From NCBI GenBank assembly GCA_009923685.1, contig RFTA01000040.1, forward strand, positions 1-5,300: a DNA stretch of 5,300 bases. The letters run 5' to 3'. Positions 1 to 5,300 of the stretch are shown here, piece after piece; the stretch's first letter is position 1; each line of letters opens with the position of its first letter. This DNA is from Actinomycetota bacterium (GTDB lineage Bacteria > Actinomycetota > Acidimicrobiia > Acidimicrobiales > Ilumatobacteraceae). The position numbers and the translations under genes were made by a program. The notes under the pieces are model-generated. The model was not told the origin of the DNA. It worked only from the letters and a program-made list of their open reading frames with translations, and did no database searches.

Positions 1-1
1 A

Positions 2-1114
2 TGCATTCCGCAAAGCGACGAATCGCAGTCGAAACTCACCTTGATGAGCGAGTCGTTGCGCAACGACGGGCGAGTTTGGGTGCCGAAAAACCCCGACGAT
101 TCGCGACCCGCAGAGCAGATTCCCGAAAGTGAACGCGACTATTACTTAGAGCGTCTTTATCCGAGTTATGGCAACTTGGCGCCACGAGATATTTCGTCGC
201 GTGCTGCCAAGCGACTCGTCGACAAGGGTCACGGTGTTGGGCCACTTAAAAACGGCGTGAACCTCGACTTCTCAGCCGCGATCGCTCGCCTTGGTCGCGA
301 TGTCGTCGAAGAGCGTTACGGAAACTTGTTTCAAATGTACGAGCGAATCGCGGGCGAAGACCCATATTCGACGCCGATGCGCATTTACCCTGCGACGCAT
401 TACACGATGGGTGGCCTGTGGGTCGATTACGAACTTGGCACGACGGTGCCAGGTCTTTATGCAGCGGGTGAAGCGAATTTTTCTGATCACGGCGCGAACC
501 GTCTTGGTGCGAGCGCGCTGATGCAAGGTTTGGCCGACGGCTATTTTGTTTTGCCATACACGATCAGCAACGGTCTTGCGCCGCTGCTCAACAAGCCCGC
601 GCCGACAACCGATCACCCCGCGTTCGTGCAGGCCGAGACTGAGGCACACGAAAGATTCAACTCTTATCTGAACGTCAAAGGCACTCGTTCGCCAGATTGG
701 TTTCATCGCGAGTTGGGCAAAATCATTTGGGATTATTGCGGCATGGAGCGCACCCAACAGGGTCTCGAGAAAGCACTTTCTGAGTTGCCTGCGCTTTACG
801 GCGAGTTTAAGAAAGATTTGCGTGTCACGGGCACGGGCGAGAGCGTCAATCAGACTCTCGAAAAAGCCGGACGTGTCGACGACTTCTTTCAGTTGGGCAT
901 GTTGATGTGTCGTGACGCTCTCGATCGTCAAGAGAGTTGCGGTGCGCACTTTCGCAGTGAGTATCAAACCGACGACGGCGAAGCATTGCGCAACGACGAA
1001 GAATATTGTCATGTGTCTGCATACAAATGGACAGGTGACCCGATGGCGGCCGAACTCAACAAAGAGCAACTTGTTTACGAAACTGCACACCTGGCAACGC
1101 GGAGTTACAAGTGA
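2..1114 (+). CDS. sdhA: Succinate dehydrogenase / fumarate reductase flavoprotein subunit (C-terminal part, 5' end outside window)
   Basis: This is the FAD-carrying catalytic subunit of respiratory complex II, which oxidises succinate to fumarate on the cytoplasmic face of the membrane. The frame is open from the first bases of the window, reading CIPQSDESQSKLTLMSESL, so the TTG at 41 is an internal codon. About 370 residues are present of a family length near 640; the N-terminal FAD-binding GxGxxG part is missing because the window starts late. Visible landmarks are HYTMGG (His codon at 398-400, the conserved dicarboxylate-site histidine), the FAD-contacting GLYAAGEANFSDHGANRLGA block with the conserved Arg at 500-502, and the typical RSYK C-terminus. 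The helical capping C-terminal domain follows from about 620 on. It matches the Actinobacteria/Bacteroidetes subtype that pairs with a single cytochrome b anchor. Its stop overlaps the sdhB start by four bases. The family call is firm; the direction in vivo (succinate oxidation rather than fumarate reduction) is inferred. Confidence 0.96.
   Translation, partial: CIPQSDESQSKLTLMSESLRNDGRVWVPKNPDDSRPAEQIPESERDYYLERLYPSYGNLAPRDISSRAAKRLVDKGHGVGPLKNGVNLDFSAAIARLGRDVVEERYGNLFQMYERIAGEDPYSTPMRIYPATHYTMGGLWVDYELGTTVPGLYAAGEANFSDHGANRLGASALMQGLADGYFVLPYTISNGLAPLLNKPAPTTDHPAFVQAETEAHERFNSYLNVKGTRSPDWFHRELGKIIWDYCGMERTQQGLEKALSELPALYGEFKKDLRVTGTGESVNQTLEKAGRVDDFFQLGMLMCRDALDRQESCGAHFRSEYQTDDGEALRNDEEYCHVSAYKWTGDPMAAELNKEQLVYETAHLATRSYK
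1101..1104 (+). promoter_or_regulatory. Ribosome binding site of sdhB
   Basis: GGAG lies inside the last codons of sdhA, six bases before the GTG at 1111. It supports that GTG as the true start and, with the GTGA stop/start overlap, suggests that sdhB is translated in step with sdhA, as expected for subunits needed in equal amounts. Confidence 0.6.
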
Positions 1115-1884
1115 ACCAACTGACGAATCTCAAATTAAAGGTTTGGCGACAGGCTGGCCCCGAGACAGAAGGTCACTTCGAGTCGTATACGGTCGACAAA
1201 GTCAGCGACGAAGCCTCGTTTCTCGAGATGCTCGATCAGCTGAACGAGCGCTTGATCAGCGAAGGCAAAGAGGCGATTGTCTTCGACCATGATTGTCGCG
1301 AAGGAATTTGCGGCACGTGTTCGTTGATGATCAACGGGCGGGCACATGGTCCGCAACGAGCGACAACGACTTGCCAGTTGCATATGCGCACGTTTAAGAG
1401 TGGCGACGAAATCGTGATCGAACCTTGGCGTGCTTCGGCGTTTCCGATAATCAAAGACTTGATGGTTGATCGTGCGTCGTTTGATCGCATCGTTGAGGCC
1501 GGTGGGTTCATCACTGCACCGACCGGTGGTGCGCCAGATGCGAACTTGATTCTCGTGCCCAAGCCGGTTGCTGATGCCGCGATGGATTCTGCGGCGTGCA
1601 TTGGTTGTGGCGCGTGCGTCGCCGCATGCCCGAATGGTGCGGCGAACTTGTTCACGGGGGCCAAGATTTCGCATCTCAATGTTTTGCCACAGGGTCAAAG
1701 CGAGCGATACAAGCGGGCCGAAGCGATGGTGCACGCGATGGATGACCAATTTGGTTCGTGCACGAACCATGGCGAATGCTCGGCGGCATGTCCGAAAGAG
1801 ATTTCGCTTGATGTTATTGCGATGATGAACTCTGACTTTAGAAAGTCGAAGTCGAAGAATCGCAAGGCACTCAGCCGAGGCTGA
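1111..1884 (+). CDS. sdhB: Succinate dehydrogenase / fumarate reductase iron-sulfur subunit
   Basis: This subunit carries electrons from the SdhA flavin to the membrane anchor of complex II. All three clusters can be placed in the 257 residues. The N-terminal ferredoxin-like domain holds the [2Fe-2S] ligands C62, C67, C70 and C88 (CREGICGTC, then TTC). The C-terminal helical domain has the [4Fe-4S] set C163, C166, C169 and C227 and the [3Fe-4S] set C173, C217 and C223 (CIGCGACVAACP and CTNHGECSAACP). The length is normal for the family. The GTG start overlaps the sdhA stop, has a GGAG ahead of it, and gives the usual N-terminus (LKLKVWRQ). Residues 244-257 are a short Lys/Arg/Ser tail. No membrane-anchor gene follows, so the cytochrome b subunit is presumably upstream of sdhA, as in sdhCAB operons. 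No key cysteine is missing. The closest wording I recall is from actinobacterial proteins, but no search was run. Confidence 0.97.
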   Translation: MNQLTNLKLKVWRQAGPETEGHFESYTVDKVSDEASFLEMLDQLNERLISEGKEAIVFDHDCREGICGTCSLMINGRAHGPQRATTTCQLHMRTFKSGDEIVIEPWRASAFPIIKDLMVDRASFDRIVEAGGFITAPTGGAPDANLILVPKPVADAAMDSAACIGCGACVAACPNGAANLFTGAKISHLNVLPQGQSERYKRAEAMVHAMDDQFGSCTNHGECSAACPKEISLDVIAMMNSDFRKSKSKNRKALSRG

Positions 1885-1905
1885 GTCGCGCTAAATCTAA
1901 ATACT

Positions 1906-1910
1906 GGGGG
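1906..1910 (+). promoter_or_regulatory. Weak ribosome binding site of the DedA-family gene
   Basis: A run of five G lies five bases before the ATG at 1916 and is the only Shine-Dalgarno-like sequence in the 31-base gap after sdhB. It fits the ATG start, which is also limited by an in-frame TAA at 1898-1900. I see no hairpin with a T-tract or convincing promoter in the gap, so read-through from sdhAB is plausible. Confidence 0.4.
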
Positions 1911-1915
1911 CAAAA

Positions 1916-2602
1916 ATGTTGGGTGACTTGGCGAACTGGGTACAAGACGTCATCAATCAGTTCGGATATTTCGGTGTCGCTCTTTTAGTTGTGATCGAAA
2001 ATGTGTTTCCACCGATTCCATCTGAAATTGTGTTGCCGTTTGCGGGCTTTGTCGCCCAACAAGGCGCAAGCGCCGTGAACGATGCGACTGGCGCGGTGGC
2101 TGGCGCGGCGCAAAACGACACGACTGTTATCGGCATGATGATCGCGGCAACTATTGGCTCGGTTGTCGGTGCGTTGATTCTCTATTTCATTTCGGCAGCA
2201 ATCGGCCCAGAGCGTTTGCGCGGTTTTGTTGAACGATTCGGCAAATGGTTCGGCGTGAAGAGCGCCGATCTTGTGCGGGCAGAAGCATGGTTTGACAGGC
2301 GCTCGACGGTAGCTGTGCTCGTCGGTCGATGCGTGCCGTTGATTCGCTCGATTGTTTCGATACCCGCCGGCTTTCGTCGAATGAAGTTGACGAGTTTTGT
2401 CGTGCTGACTGCGATTGGCAGCGCCGTATGGAACATCGCGTTGATTGGTGCTGGCGCCGTTTTGGGCGACCAGTGGGAGCGCGTCGGTGAATACGTCGGC
2501 GTATTTCAATGGTTGGTGATCGCTGCGATCTTTGTTTTGTTGATTCGGTTTGTTGTTTCGCGGTTGAAGAATCGTCGCCGACAAAATGGTGTGACCTCGT
2601 AA
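1916..2602 (+). CDS. DedA/VTT-family membrane protein
   Basis: This 228-residue protein belongs to the DedA (SNARE-associated, VTT domain) family of inner-membrane proteins. Members are linked to membrane homeostasis, proton-motive-force-dependent resistance and, in some cases, lipid-carrier flipping; which of these applies here cannot be read from the sequence. The first hydrophobic segment (about residues 18-47) contains the family signature ENVFPPIPSE at 28-37 with the conserved Glu37. A second hydrophobic stretch covers about 71-96. The second signature GRCVPLIRSIVSIPAG at 137-152 has the conserved Arg138, Pro141 and Arg144. Hydrophobic segments follow at about 161-184 and 196-214, then a basic cytoplasmic tail (KNRRR). 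Residues 51-70 form an Ala/Gly/Asn/Asp-rich stretch that looks longer than the usual loop. The start is fixed by an in-frame stop at 1898 and no other good codon. The next gene begins nine bases downstream in the same frame. No signal peptide is expected. Confidence 0.93.
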   Translation: MLGDLANWVQDVINQFGYFGVALLVVIENVFPPIPSEIVLPFAGFVAQQGASAVNDATGAVAGAAQNDTTVIGMMIAATIGSVVGALILYFISAAIGPERLRGFVERFGKWFGVKSADLVRAEAWFDRRSTVAVLVGRCVPLIRSIVSIPAGFRRMKLTSFVVLTAIGSAVWNIALIGAGAVLGDQWERVGEYVGVFQWLVIAAIFVLLIRFVVSRLKNRRRQNGVTS

Positions 2603-2611
2603 ATAAACCCC

Positions 2612-3583
2612 ATGCTTGCGTCTGATACCAAACCAGTCGCAGTGACACTGCGCAACGGCGCACAAGAGTCGTGGCACCACGGTGCAGTCGTTTGTCTTGA
2701 ACGCGATGGGTCGATTGCCTTTAGTGCGGGTTCGCCGCGAGCGATTGTGTTTCCGCGGTCATCAACGAAACCATTTTTGGCAACCGCGATGGTGGCGGCG
2801 GGCTTGAAGTTGCCGCCGAATTTGTTGGCACTAGTTTGTGCGAGTCACGATGGTCGACCCGAACATCTGCAAGCTGCGCGCGAGATTTTGGCTGGTGCTG
2901 GGCTTGATGAAACCGCGTTGCGAAACACCAAAGATTTGCCGCTCGACGATGATGCCGCCCGTGAAGTCGTGCGCGGTGGTGGGGTGGCGACTTCGCTGCA
3001 AATGAATTGCTCAGGCAAACATTCGGGAATGTTGGCAACTTGTGTCGCATGCGGTTGGGCAACTGACGAAAGTTATTTGAACAGCGAACACGAATTGCAA
3101 AAAATGATCACGGCGATGATGCCCGAGATGATTGGTGAAGAAGTTGCCAACGTCGTCGTCGATGGTTGCGGTGCGCCGGCGCATGCAATGACGCTTGCCG
3201 GTTTGGCGCGCGGGTTTCGTAGTGTCGCGATGGCGAAGGCTGGGTCGCCTGCGCGGGTGGTGGCTGACGCGATGCGTCAGTATCCACAAATGGTGGGTGG
3301 ACCAACACGTGATGTGTCGTTGTTGATGGCAGGCATTGAAGGTCTCGTGGCCAAAGATGGTGCCGAAGGTGTTTATGCGGCGGGTTTGCCAGACGGGCGG
3401 GCGATCGCGTTGAAGATCGCCGACGGCGCAAACCGCGCACGACCGCCACTGATGCGTGCTGCGCTTATGGCTTTGGGGGTTGATATTTCGGGCGTCGACG
3501 AGCGCGCTTTTGCCTCGCCGATTTTTGGGCACGGCAAAATTGTTGGTGAGGTGCGGGTTATAGATAATCTGCTTTCGACATGA
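2612..3583 (+). CDS. L-asparaginase of the Rhizobium etli type (Asparaginase_II family)
   Basis: This is predicted to hydrolyse L-asparagine to aspartate and ammonia in the cytoplasm. The family is unrelated to the classical E. coli AnsA/AnsB enzymes and is typified by ReAV of R. etli, a zinc-binding serine/lysine enzyme. The 323 residues carry the expected signatures: RNGAQESWHHG at 14-24; RSSTKP at 49-54, giving the S50-x-x-K53 tandem; CASHDG with S78; NCSGKH at 132-137 with putative metal ligands C133 and K136; VDGCGAP with D184 and C186; and GRAIALKIADG with K268. These agree in order and spacing with ReAV residues S48, K51, S80, C135, K138, D187, C189 and K263, as I recall that numbering. 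There is no signal peptide. The ATG at 2612 is the first possible start, because the DedA stop codon lies in the same frame at 2600-2602. No Shine-Dalgarno sequence is visible, so re-initiation after the upstream gene is likely. The last bases overlap the hydrolase start. Activity is inferred from the family. Confidence 0.92.
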   Translation: MLASDTKPVAVTLRNGAQESWHHGAVVCLERDGSIAFSAGSPRAIVFPRSSTKPFLATAMVAAGLKLPPNLLALVCASHDGRPEHLQAAREILAGAGLDETALRNTKDLPLDDDAAREVVRGGGVATSLQMNCSGKHSGMLATCVACGWATDESYLNSEHELQKMITAMMPEMIGEEVANVVVDGCGAPAHAMTLAGLARGFRSVAMAKAGSPARVVADAMRQYPQMVGGPTRDVSLLMAGIEGLVAKDGAEGVYAAGLPDGRAIALKIADGANRARPPLMRAALMALGVDISGVDERAFASPIFGHGKIVGEVRVIDNLLST

Positions 3584-4491
3584 CGATGAACTTGCAGACC
3601 AAAGCGTTGCTTGATTTATTGGCGACGCGCGCAGAGCCTGCGCTTGAGACCATGACTCCAGTTGAGGCGCGTGAGATGACATTGCGCTATTACATCGCCA
3701 GTGATTATCCGATATTTTCGGCGCGCGATATTGATGCAGGTGGTGTGCCGGCGCGTTTGTATTTGCCGTCGGCCGAGAAGAACCTTGGCTTGTGCATTTT
3801 TATTCACGGTGGTGGTTGGGTGTTTCATACGCTTGATGATTACGACGATGTTTGTCGTCGACTTGCCGTGCAGTCGGGTCAGGCTGTTTTGAGCATTGAC
3901 TATCGCATGGCACCAGAATTTGCGTTTCCGACGCCGCTCGAAGATTGCTTGACGGCCGTGAAATGGGCGCGAGACAATGCTGCTTCGTTTGGTTGTGATG
4001 CGAGCCGCATGGTCGTGTGTGGCGATTCGGCTGGCGGAAACTTGTCGACTCTTGTGGCACAGCATTCTGGTGTTGTTTTCAAAATGCAATTGCTGGTTTA
4101 TCCTGCGACCGACGCACGTTGTGTGACCGAGAGTTATCGAAAAAACGGTGAAGGCTTTTTGTTGACGGCGGCGGCAATGGCTTGGTTCTACGGACACTAT
4201 TTATCGGGCGGTAAAGGCAGTGTCGATGATCCGTTGGTTTCACCGTTGTTGGCAAGTGACGAGATTTTGGCCAAGATGCCGCCAACTTTGCTGATCACTG
4301 CTGAGTATGACCCGCTATGCGACGAGGGCGAGCAGTATGCCCAAAAATTAACTTTGCTGGGTGTGCCGACAAGTTGTGTGCGCTATCGGGGGCAGATTCA
4401 TGCGTTCTTGCGCTACGGCAGAATCATCGAAGACGGCTATTTGGCGATCGCGCAACTTGCAGATGCAATCAAACGCGCTTGCGCAAAGTAA
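3580..4491 (+). CDS. Alpha/beta hydrolase, hormone-sensitive-lipase-type esterase
   Basis: This 303-residue protein is a probable carboxylesterase of the HSL group (bacterial family IV). It would cleave short-chain esters in the cytoplasm; the natural substrate is unknown. The oxyanion-hole motif HGGGW is at 76-80. The downstream DYRMAPE at 107-113 is typical of the group. The nucleophile elbow is GDSAGG with Ser150, and the triad is completed by Asp244 (AEYDPLCDEG) and His274 (QIHAF). The N-terminal 50 residues form the helical cap usual in this family, and the length is normal. There is no signal peptide or lipobox. The ATG overlaps the asparaginase TGA (ATGA), which suggests translational coupling; no Shine-Dalgarno is seen, and a second in-frame ATG at 3586 is equally possible. 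An amidase role related to the asparaginase cannot be excluded but has no direct support. The triad is complete, so an active enzyme is expected. Confidence 0.94.
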   Translation: MTMNLQTKALLDLLATRAEPALETMTPVEAREMTLRYYIASDYPIFSARDIDAGGVPARLYLPSAEKNLGLCIFIHGGGWVFHTLDDYDDVCRRLAVQSGQAVLSIDYRMAPEFAFPTPLEDCLTAVKWARDNAASFGCDASRMVVCGDSAGGNLSTLVAQHSGVVFKMQLLVYPATDARCVTESYRKNGEGFLLTAAAMAWFYGHYLSGGKGSVDDPLVSPLLASDEILAKMPPTLLITAEYDPLCDEGEQYAQKLTLLGVPTSCVRYRGQIHAFLRYGRIIEDGYLAIAQLADAIKRACAK

Positions 4492-5127
4492 CTAATTAAT
4501 AGTTTCACCCGTGCGGTCGCGTGGGGCAAAAAATTTTCGAATGATCGGCTCGAAATGTTCGAGCGGGGCGCTCTTGTAATCAGGATCAAAAGCGACCTGG
4601 TCATACTTGGCGCAAAACTCGGCGGTGTAGTCGAAATATTCGCTATCGCGAAAGTTGTCGCGCGTGTTCGGGTCTAGTCCAATGTGTTGCCAGAAAAAAT
4701 ATCCCTGAAAAATGCCGTGGTGGGCGACGAGCCAATGGTTGGCTTTCGATACTGCCGGCTCGACAATTGCTGCGGCGACTGCGGCATGGTTGTAAGGCGA
4801 GAGGTTGTCGCCGATGTCGTGCACGAGTGCGCACAAAATGTATTCTTCGTCGCGGCCGTCACGCTCGGCGCGAGTTGCGGTCTGCAGACAGTGTTCAAGA
4901 CGATTGACAGGAAAGCCGCCGTAGTCATGTCGCAGATATTCGAGTTGTTCGATCAGTCGGTCGGCGACGCGGGCTTGGGTGGTTTCGAGTTGCACCATGA
5001 TGTTGTCCCAGTCGGCCTTCGTTGATTTTGCAAAGGTGGTGAAAGTTGCTCGCATCGCCGCCGCTGAATTTTTTGTTTGAGCGGCAGGCTTTGAATTTTG
5101 TTGCTCGCGCGATGTGTCAAGTGTCAT
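4492..5127 (-). CDS. HD-domain protein, candidate PhnZ-like diiron oxygenase
   Basis: The gene encodes 211 residues with an HD domain. Residues 68-84 (DYGGFPVNRLEHCLQTA) match, as I recall it, the PhnZ segment around its Tyr24 and His34, and further parts align in order. The six ligands expected for a diiron site are H79, H103-D104 (VHDIGD), H114 (NHAAV), H136 or H137 (AHHGIF) and D176 (KYDQ). The C-terminal PLEHFEPIIRKFF also resembles PhnZ. PhnZ oxidatively cleaves a phosphonate and myo-inositol oxygenase is a relative, so an oxygenase is more likely than a simple phosphohydrolase, although databases often call such proteins phosphohydrolases. The substrate is unknown: PhnZ Glu27 and His62 correspond to Phe72 and Asp107 here. 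Residues 1-24 are Gln/Asn/Ala/Ser-rich and look disordered, so the ATG at 5053-5055 (Met25) is an alternative start; neither start has a clear ribosome site. The stop abuts that of the convergent esterase gene. The family is firm, the oxygenase reading moderate. Confidence 0.85.
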   Translation of the reverse strand: MTLDTSREQQNSKPAAQTKNSAAAMRATFTTFAKSTKADWDNIMVQLETTQARVADRLIEQLEYLRHDYGGFPVNRLEHCLQTATRAERDGRDEEYILCALVHDIGDNLSPYNHAAVAAAIVEPAVSKANHWLVAHHGIFQGYFFWQHIGLDPNTRDNFRDSEYFDYTAEFCAKYDQVAFDPDYKSAPLEHFEPIIRKFFAPRDRTGETIN

Positions 5128-5300
5128 GGCTTGAGAGTAGTTCGCAGCCGAGTGGTTGACTCTTCGCGAACCTTGTGCGGTGGTGCATTTTCGTGTCCGA
5201 TTTTTGGTTTGTGAGTGTCGGGCGTCACAGCAAATGGCGTAAATTAAGCCTTTGAGCGGGTATCCATAACCGGCGGTCGATGCATCCCTAAGTTTGCCCT
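5128..5300. other. Region upstream of the HD-domain gene, no convincing gene
   Basis: These 173 bases should contain the promoter of the minus-strand HD gene, but I see no clear -35/-10 pair or Shine-Dalgarno. On the minus strand, the frame of the HD gene stays open from its ATG to the window edge (57 codons without a stop and without an ATG, GTG or TTG). A second minus-strand frame is open from the edge to a TAA at 5244-5246 and could be the last 18 residues of a gene entering from the right. No tRNA, terminator or repeat array is recognisable. Confidence 0.5.
5244..5300 (-). CDS. Possible C-terminal end of a gene entering from the right edge
   Basis: On the minus strand the frame beginning at 5300 reads RANLGMHRPPVMDTRSKA and then TAA. 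It could be the 3' tail of a neighbour lying upstream of, and in the same direction as, the HD gene, which would leave about 116 bases between them. Eighteen residues are too few to recognise a family, and an open stretch this short is common by chance, so this is only a marker for anyone holding the adjoining sequence. Confidence 0.15.
   Translation of the reverse strand, partial: RANLGMHRPPVMDTRSKA

Noticed and set aside
41..43. TTG as a start codon for a 357-residue SdhA protein
   Set aside because: The frame is open to the left edge and the residues before it (CIPQSDESQSKLT) fit the SdhA family, so the gene is only cut by the window.
1985..2680. Long minus-strand open frame opposite the DedA gene
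   Set aside because: Its translation is rich in His, Arg, Asn and Cys without any family motif, and the plus-strand DedA frame fully explains the region.
3011..3682. Long minus-strand open frame opposite the asparaginase and hydrolase genes
   Set aside because: It spans the junction of two well-supported plus-strand genes and has the composition of an antisense shadow.
4508..4537. Hairpin (stem 4508-4514 with 4519-4525, loop GGTC) as a terminator for the plus-strand genes
   Set aside because: The seven-pair stem needs two adjacent G-T wobbles and is followed first by an A-run, with only four T from 4534, so it is not a convincing intrinsic terminator. It lies inside the HD gene.
5279..5286. 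GATGCATC palindrome as a regulator site
   Set aside because: It is a single eight-base palindrome with no second copy or nearby promoter, which is expected by chance.
5128..5300. tRNA or small RNA gene in the right-hand noncoding region
   Set aside because: I found no T-loop sequence, acceptor-stem pairing or cloverleaf on either strand.

Overview
The window looks like ordinary chromosomal DNA from a bacterium, most likely an actinobacterium. The base composition is moderate, in the low-to-mid fifties percent GC by eye, with many TTG leucine and TCG serine codons. The succinate dehydrogenase subunits belong to the type found in Actinobacteria and Bacteroidetes, and the SdhB wording (for example APTGGAPDAN and HLNVLPQG) recalls actinobacterial copies. 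An Acidimicrobiia-like freshwater or marine lineage is a guess from composition and flavour, not something the sequence proves.

Layout: positions 2-4491 hold five genes on the plus strand, tightly packed. First comes the C-terminal 370 residues of SdhA, the flavoprotein subunit, whose 5' part lies outside the window. SdhB, the iron-sulfur subunit, follows with a 4-base GTGA overlap. After 31 bases comes a DedA/VTT-family membrane protein, then after 9 bases a ReAV-type (Rhizobium etli-type) L-asparaginase. That gene overlaps by an ATGA an alpha/beta-hydrolase of the hormone-sensitive-lipase type. The spacing suggests one or two transcription units, with the main promoter upstream of the window. 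A sixth gene on the minus strand (4492-5127) converges on the hydrolase with no base between the two stop codons. It encodes an HD-domain protein that aligns locally with the diiron oxygenase PhnZ. Positions 5128-5300 hold no convincing gene, although two minus-strand frames remain open to the edge.

Functionally, SdhA and SdhB form the catalytic part of respiratory complex II. The cytochrome b anchor (SdhC) is not downstream and is presumably upstream, in an sdhCAB order. The asparaginase would release aspartate and ammonia, which feed the TCA cycle through oxaloacetate or fumarate, so its position behind sdhAB is metabolically reasonable but not proof of a link. The DedA protein and the esterase have general membrane and hydrolytic roles.

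I see no mobile element, CRISPR array, RNA gene or defence cassette. The most interesting item is the HD protein: it keeps all six expected diiron ligands, but two positions I associate with PhnZ substrate handling are changed. It could be an oxygenase with a different substrate.
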